Shown here: positions 59,867 to 64,000 of the stretch, in pieces
Position numbering within the stretch: position 1 is the first letter of the stretch
How the letters are laid out: the number at the start of each line of letters is the position of its first letter
Source of the DNA: Chloroflexota bacterium
GTDB lineage: Bacteria; Chloroflexota; Anaerolineae; Promineifilales; Promineifilaceae
Reading direction: 5' to 3'
DNA length: 64,000 nt
NCBI GenBank assembly: GCA_022616275.1
Contig: JAKEFB010000104.1
Location: 1-64,000 of the forward strand
The notes under the pieces: generated by a model
The model's database searches: none
What the model saw: the letters and a program-made list of their open reading frames with translations, nothing else
Told to the model about the DNA's origin: nothing
Program-made: the position numbers and the translations under genes

Positions 59867-60966
59867 TAGTCGAGTTTGTAACGTTAGGCTCGCTGTGCGA
59901 GTTCACGTATGGGGATGGATTGCCAGAGGGTGACCGACATGGCGGTACGTTCCCTGTTTACGGCTCCAACGGTATTGTAGGCTGGCATGATAAAGGAATT
60001 ACACAGGCGCCAGTAATAGTAATTGGCCGAAAGGGCTCCATTGGTGAGGTACACTACAGCGACGAACCAAGTTGGCCCATTGATACAACATATTACGTTG
60101 ACCGCACAAAAGTCCCCTGTGACCTGAAATGGCTTTACTACATTTTGCTTGCTCTCGACTTGACTAAGCTCAACAAAGCAGCGGCAGTTCCAGGACTAAA
60201 CAGAAATGATGCCTACGAAAAATTGGTTCCGTTGCCACAATTGGCGGATCAGAAGCGGATTGCGGGGATACTGGCGAGGGCGGACCGGTTGCGCCAGTTG
60301 CGCCGCTACGCCCTGCAACTCAGCGACACCTACCTGCAATCCATCTTCCTCCAAATGTTCGGCGACCCGATGACTAATCCGATGGGGTGGGAGGAATCTA
60401 CTTTGGGTGATCTGATCATATCAGCTAAAGACGGCCCTCATGTTAGCCCAAGTTACACTGAATCAGGCATACCATTTCTTTCAACCAGAAACGTAAGACC
60501 TGGTGAAATCATTTGGGATGATTTGAAATATATCTCACTGAAAGATGCCCAGGTTCAGTGGAAAAAAGTCAAACCTGAAATGGGTGACATCCTATACACC
60601 AAAGGCGGAACCACAGGCCTGGCAAAAGCCATTGATTTTGACATAGAGATAGCTGTTTGGGTCCATATAGCAGTGTTAAAGCTAAAACGTAATCTGGTTG
60701 ATCCAATCTGGCTTGAAAGTATGCTGAATAGCGAGTACTGCTATCGTCAGTCTCAAGAACTAACAAAAGGAATTGTTAATCGTGATTTAGGCTTGAAACG
60801 AATGCCTAAAATCAAGATGTATCATCCCCCCTTGTACTTACAACAGAAGTTTGCTCAAGCTGTGAAACAGTTTACCCGGCTAGAGGCACAACAGCGCGAA
60901 GCGGCCCGGCAAGCAGACCACCTCTTTGACACCCTCCTCCACCGCGCCTTTAGCGGCGAGCTATGA
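59863..60966 (+). CDS. hsdS: Type I restriction specificity subunit (HsdS)
   Basis: 367 residues: TRD1 (about 1-125), central conserved helix (LADQKRIAGILARADRLRQL, about 128-160), TRD2 (about 165-325), distal conserved helix with AARQADHLFDTLLHRAFSGEL. Each TRD reads half of a bipartite site. The two TRD-coding blocks (about 59.88-60.24 and 60.39-60.87 kb) are visibly more AT-rich than the conserved helices, a sign of exchange by transfer. Starts at GTG 59863, overlapping the hsdM stop. Confidence 0.93.
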   Translation: MIVEFVTLGSLCEFTYGDGLPEGDRHGGTFPVYGSNGIVGWHDKGITQAPVIVIGRKGSIGEVHYSDEPSWPIDTTYYVDRTKVPCDLKWLYYILLALDLTKLNKAAAVPGLNRNDAYEKLVPLPQLADQKRIAGILARADRLRQLRRYALQLSDTYLQSIFLQMFGDPMTNPMGWEESTLGDLIISAKDGPHVSPSYTESGIPFLSTRNVRPGEIIWDDLKYISLKDAQVQWKKVKPEMGDILYTKGGTTGLAKAIDFDIEIAVWVHIAVLKLKRNLVDPIWLESMLNSEYCYRQSQELTKGIVNRDLGLKRMPKIKMYHPPLYLQQKFAQAVKQFTRLEAQQREAARQADHLFDTLLHRAFSGEL

Positions 60967-61053
60967 AGCATCAAAGCGAGTAATCAATCTCCCAGATTCC
61001 AAGAGATTAGAGGGTTGATTATTTTTATTGGGTGAACGAACCGAGGTAAGCTA

Positions 61054-62574
61054 ATGTTAGACGCCATTGGAGAATTGCTAGAAAGGCAAGGGCTACTCCT
61101 TTGTGTTAAGCGAACAGAAACGGTGCGCGATGCGCTGGTCAAGATGGTTGACAAAGATTTCAGCCAGCTTCCAATTGTGGACGAAGGCGGCTACCTTACC
61201 GGCATCATTTCTGAACAAACGATTACCCGCCACTACTACCATTTAAATGACATGGTTTCTCTGCTTGACCTGACTGTTGATCATTGTCAGGAAGAAGCTG
61301 TTACCCTCTCGGAGGAAGATAGCAGCCTCTTTGCCATATTGGAACGCCTGGAAAGTAATTATGCCGTCGTGATTACTTCAGAACGCAAGCCTATAGGCAT
61401 CGTCACTGACTATGATACGACCCACTTCTTCAGGGCCTGGTCAGAAGGTCTGATGCGCGTGCAAAGCATTGAACTTACACTCAGAAAATATATTGAGGAT
61501 GTTTTGACCACCGAGCAGGCCATGACGGCCGCTCTCTTACAGGCGTTAGGCGCTGACAAAACAGATCCGTCAAAACCGCGCAAAACTTACGACGACCTGA
61601 CCTTCTATGAACACATCCAGCTTATGACTCACGAGAAAGTCTGGCCAAAGTTTGAACCATACCTGACTCCCAAGAAACTGTTTAGCCAACTGATGGAGGC
61701 CGTCAATCAAGTACGCAACCAGCTTGCTCACTTTCGGGGCCGGCTAGATTCGATCCAATACGACGCGCTCAAAAGGTCACAGCGCTGGTTAGCTACACGA
61801 CCCAAAGTCCCGCAAGCAATGAAAACCGTCCCACCCTTTGATGTCCCTGTTCCTCCTTCAGCAGCCACAGGGAAGTATGCGCCATTACAAGACTGGCTGG
61901 CAGCGCAGGCCAGGCAGATTACTCCTGGATATGATATTCAACGCACCTTTAACGACATTCAAGCATTAATAGGCGATCAACTGCCAGATGCAGCACGTGA
62001 GCACCGCGCCTGGTGGGCCAATGATGCCACTTCTCCCTACCGCCAGTCAATGGCCTGGCTACGCGCGGGCTGGAAGGTTGAAAACGTAGATTTTGCGGCC
62101 GAAACCGTTGTCTTCCGGCGCACTGACACGGTTCTATACCAGCTCTTTTTTGCCGATTTACTGGAACGGCTTAAAGCAGAGCATCCTGGTATTACCAGGG
62201 CCGCCAGAACGTATCCCCAGAACTTTTGGAGCTTTGGCGCTGGGCGTTCCGGCTTTTTTTTCACCTGGACATTTACCGAAAATCACTATCTGCGTGTTTC
62301 ACTCGACATAGCCACTGTTGATCACGACACGAACAAGAACGTTTTCGCCTTGCTTCAATCACAAAAGGCAGAGATCGAACGACAGATCGGCGCTGAACTT
62401 CAATGGGAGCGACTTGACGAGCACCGTTCATCGCGTATTTCTCTGGCTATTAAGGCGCGCATAAACGATTCACCTGAGCGTTTAGAGTTAGCTAAAGAGT
62501 GGTGTCTCAACACAACCATTAGATTTGTAGACGTATTTCAACCCAAGCTTAAGGAACTGCACTTTGAGCAATGA
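61054..62574 (+). CDS. CBS pair + HEPN-like + DUF4268 protein, putative defence effector
   Basis: 506 residues. Order: two CBS motifs (about 12-60 and 82-128; FSQLPIVDEGGYLTGIISE, YAVVITSERKPIGIVTD), which bind adenosyl nucleotides. A helical domain follows (about 138-248) with R221-N-Q-L-A-H226, a HEPN-type RNxxxH motif. Then a module LPDAAREHRAWWAND...AWLRAGWKV (about 308-345) seen in restriction-associated proteins, and a DUF4268 domain (about 358-500; IGAELQWERLDEHRSSRI). No membrane segment. Position after hsdS, and lower GC than neighbours, suggest a defence role: nucleotide-sensed RNase is the inference. GAGG precedes the ATG. Confidence 0.8.
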   Translation: MLDAIGELLERQGLLLCVKRTETVRDALVKMVDKDFSQLPIVDEGGYLTGIISEQTITRHYYHLNDMVSLLDLTVDHCQEEAVTLSEEDSSLFAILERLESNYAVVITSERKPIGIVTDYDTTHFFRAWSEGLMRVQSIELTLRKYIEDVLTTEQAMTAALLQALGADKTDPSKPRKTYDDLTFYEHIQLMTHEKVWPKFEPYLTPKKLFSQLMEAVNQVRNQLAHFRGRLDSIQYDALKRSQRWLATRPKVPQAMKTVPPFDVPVPPSAATGKYAPLQDWLAAQARQITPGYDIQRTFNDIQALIGDQLPDAAREHRAWWANDATSPYRQSMAWLRAGWKVENVDFAAETVVFRRTDTVLYQLFFADLLERLKAEHPGITRAARTYPQNFWSFGAGRSGFFFTWTFTENHYLRVSLDIATVDHDTNKNVFALLQSQKAEIERQIGAELQWERLDEHRSSRISLAIKARINDSPERLELAKEWCLNTTIRFVDVFQPKLKELHFEQ

Positions 62575-62879
62575 AGGAAGGCCGGTGGAAAAGAAAAAGC
62601 CCCATCACTGCTACCATGTATCCTGAGTTGAGACTCAGGACTTCGCAGTGGACAGGGCTTTTCCTTACTGAAGAATAGTATAGCAGATATTGCCCCTTGA
62701 TCCTCTTGAAGGTTCCAGCGATGAAATCGCCGATCTTCTGAAAGATGCGGGTGACACACTCTATGAGACTCCGCCACCCTCCCGGAGGTTCGGAACCTCC
62801 GGGAGGGTCCACCGACGACCTACCCTCCCAAACGTTCCTAACCTTCGGGAGAATACACGAACAGTTCAGGCGAAACACC
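62575..62879. other. Intergenic block of stem-loops before RAYT
   Basis: 305 bases with no gene. Contents from left: the long stem-loop at 62595-62662, a degenerate REP composite at 62700-62747 (the GCGATGAAATCGC core is kept, arms mutated), a perfect REP at 62776-62808 and a degenerate REP at about 62822-62854. Confidence 0.65.
62595..62662. repeat. Long imperfect stem-loop
   Basis: Outer arms AAAAGCCC...CACTGC (62595-62611) and GCAGTG...GGGCTTTT (62645-62662); inner perfect stem TCCTGAGT / ACTCAGGA (62621-62640) with TGAG loop. Could be a terminator for the CBS-HEPN gene, a small RNA, or an insertion-sequence end. Confidence 0.6.
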
Positions 62880-63461
62880 ATGCCACGACGCAAGAACCCT
62901 TTCACCACCGGCCAGTTCTACCACATCTACAACCGTGGCACCGGCCGCGAACGCATTTTCTTTAACGCCGGCAACTACGAATACTGCCTGCGTCTGGTCA
63001 AAAAATACTGCGCCAAATACGACATTGCCGTGATCGCCTACTGCCTCATGCCCAACCACTACCATTTCTTACTACGTCAAGATGGGGAAGTCCCGGTCAC
63101 TAAATTCATTGGCGTGCTATTCAACGCCTATTCCCAGGCCCTCAACAACCAGCAGGAACGAACAGGAACCCTATTTGAAGGGCGGTTCAAAGATGTCCAT
63201 GTGGATCGAGAGCCTTACCTGCTTCACCTGTGCCGCTACATCCACGGCAACCCGGTCAAAGCGGGCCTGGTGACAACCCTGGAGGAATGGCCCTACTCCA
63301 ACTATCATGAGTGGATAAAGGCCCGGCCGGGGTCGTTGGTAGATCACGAATTTATAGACGCCTACTTCCCCAACCGCCAAGAATACACCACCTTCATCCT
63401 GGACTACCTGCACGGCCTGGACCAATTACCAGACGGCATCAACGCCTACTTGTTTGTCTAG
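62880..63461 (+). CDS. REP-associated tyrosine transposase (RAYT, Y1/HUH)
   Basis: 193 residues. Opening RRKNPFTTGQFYHIYNRGTG; HUH motif CLMPNHYHFLL; FEGRFKDVHVD; and a candidate catalytic Tyr in EEWPYSNYHEWI. These are hallmarks of TnpA_REP, a single-strand endonuclease that recognises REP hairpins. ATG 62880 gives the family N-terminus; the open frame extends upstream to 62745 through a REP and is not coding. Gene looks intact, so it may be active. Confidence 0.9.
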   Translation: MPRRKNPFTTGQFYHIYNRGTGRERIFFNAGNYEYCLRLVKKYCAKYDIAVIAYCLMPNHYHFLLRQDGEVPVTKFIGVLFNAYSQALNNQQERTGTLFEGRFKDVHVDREPYLLHLCRYIHGNPVKAGLVTTLEEWPYSNYHEWIKARPGSLVDHEFIDAYFPNRQEYTTFILDYLHGLDQLPDGINAYLFV

Positions 63462-63476
63462 CAGCGCCCCTCCCGT

Positions 63477-63506
63477 ATCCTCCCGGTTCGGAACCTCCGG
63501 GAGGAT
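63477..63506. repeat. Right REP of the RAYT locus
   Basis: See the mobile element entry. It ends 27 nt before the next gene's ATG. Confidence 0.85.
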
Positions 63507-63533
63507 GGCGTGCGGGATCTAAAGGAGGTCATC

Positions 63534-64000
63534 ATGCCCCATCCATTTACAGTCGCCGGCCGCTACCGCAACCGGCGGGGGGCTTACACTGTTCTTGTTA
63601 TTGACGGCGACCAGATGGCCATCCGTTACGGCGATGGCTCTGAGCAGACAGTGCCCATCGCCTCACAAGCCCGCATTTGGCAAAACATCCAGGCCGACGA
63701 AGCGCCGCCACTCCGCATTCACCGCCCTGACGAATACGACAGCCTGGAAATCCAACCCGTTGTCGAACTGGTGCAAACCGTGCTGGCTACCTTCTCTACC
63801 CCTTACCCCACTGACATTATTGATCAGATGTGCCTGGCCATTGAGCGCAATCCAGAGTGGTTAGCCCGCTATGATGCGCTTATTGAGCATTTCAGCAGCC
63901 GGGGAAAGAACGGCACGAATACAGTTAATTCCAGCATTGGTTTCTACACCAAAGAACTGGCCGGAATGGTTACACTCAAAGAGGGGAATCGAGCGAAGAG
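63534..64000 (+). CDS. Unknown protein, cut by the right edge of the window
   Basis: At least 155 codons without a stop. AAAGGAGG lies 5-12 nt before ATG 63534. Opens MPHPFTVAGRYRNRRGAYTV; residues ~1-60 look beta-rich (VLVIDGDQMAIRYGDGSEQTV) and the later part is helical (DIIDQMCLAIERNPEWLARY...). I do not recognise the family, but its position in the defence island and after RAYT makes an accessory restriction or defence role possible. Confidence 0.7.
   Translation, partial: MPHPFTVAGRYRNRRGAYTVLVIDGDQMAIRYGDGSEQTVPIASQARIWQNIQADEAPPLRIHRPDEYDSLEIQPVVELVQTVLATFSTPYPTDIIDQMCLAIERNPEWLARYDALIEHFSSRGKNGTNTVNSSIGFYTKELAGMVTLKEGNRAK

Larger units (their letters stand above)
62776..63506 (+). 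mobile_element. RAYT transposase with flanking REP hairpins
   Basis: Left REP 62776-62808 is a perfect 15-bp stem ACCCTCCCGGAGGTT / complement with CGG loop. Right REP 63477-63506 has arm ATCCTCCCGG-TT paired with AACCTCCGGGAGGAT (AGG deleted from the left arm). Between them is the Y1 transposase gene. This is the layout of a RAYT with its cognate REPs. Confidence 0.82.

Noticed and set aside
62745-62879. 45-codon N-terminal extension of the RAYT gene
   Set aside because: It translates REP hairpins (PPGGSEPPGGS-like) and is not part of the transposase family; ATG 62880 fits.
1-64000. tRNA and rRNA genes
   Set aside because: No T-loop GGTTCGAATC-type arm with a matching acceptor stem, and no conserved rRNA segment, was seen on either strand by eye.

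Overview
The window is high-GC bacterial chromosome, unusually rich in the hexamer GGCCGG. Gene content and style suggest Chloroflexota, probably an Anaerolineae relative such as the Promineifilum/Ardenticatenia groups. The pointers are lipoproteins with Thr/Pro-rich spacers, eukaryote-like kinases with beta-propellers, DUF2071, YceI and WD40 modules, and hairpin repeats between genes. The taxonomic call is inference. I found no rRNA, tRNA or CRISPR array.

0-2.5 kb: a worn zone with a 23-codon acetyltransferase stub, a phage-type ATPase and a truncated MerR regulator, then an Mrp-type ATPase. 2.5-8.9 kb: flavin amine oxidase, small membrane protein, HAD phosphatase coupled to a cysteinyl-tRNA-synthetase/MshC-like ligase, an S41 peptidase lipoprotein and an SGNH hydrolase. 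8.9-15.4 kb (minus strand): two ABC-2 type transporters around a NarL-type two-component system. 15.7-22.6 kb: glycogen debranching enzyme whose 3' end runs into a dead mazEF module, diheme cytochrome c, DUF1328 protein, Tex, a small zincin and an unknown protein. 22.6-33.8 kb: two O-antigen-ligase-like proteins (one fused to TPRs), an ECF sigma/anti-sigma(WD40)/thioredoxin-YceI lipoprotein operon, SDR proteins and FAH. 33.8-38.3 kb: RNase III, FabF, a MoaD-MoaE fusion, MoaC and a PIG-L deacetylase.

38.4-46.7 kb is a same-strand signalling block: Ser/Thr kinase with PQQ propeller, PP2C phosphatase, vWA protein, zinc-ribbon/FHA protein, unknown small protein, OmpR-type regulator and an RSH protein whose (p)ppGpp synthetase site looks dead while the hydrolase is intact. 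A CBM48-only protein with its own promoter and terminator, UvrA, a heterodimeric ABC exporter and a DUF2071 protein follow.

55.1 kb to the end is a defence island: type I restriction-modification (hsdR, hsdM, hsdS), a CBS-HEPN-like-DUF4268 protein, a REP-associated tyrosine transposase (RAYT) flanked by hairpins of its own family, and a partial unknown gene. The same REP family (core CCTCCCGGAGG) recurs from 38.3 kb onward: at stop codons, inside the C-terminal codons of three genes, as a 156-bp cluster between hsdR and hsdM, and in frame in the linker of an ABC exporter. I saw none before 38 kb. Other repeated signals are a 57-nt leader shared by two unrelated genes, extended -10 promoters (TGG then TATAAT-like) placed 9-11 nt before start codons, and a TTCGCG-type repeat at gene ends.
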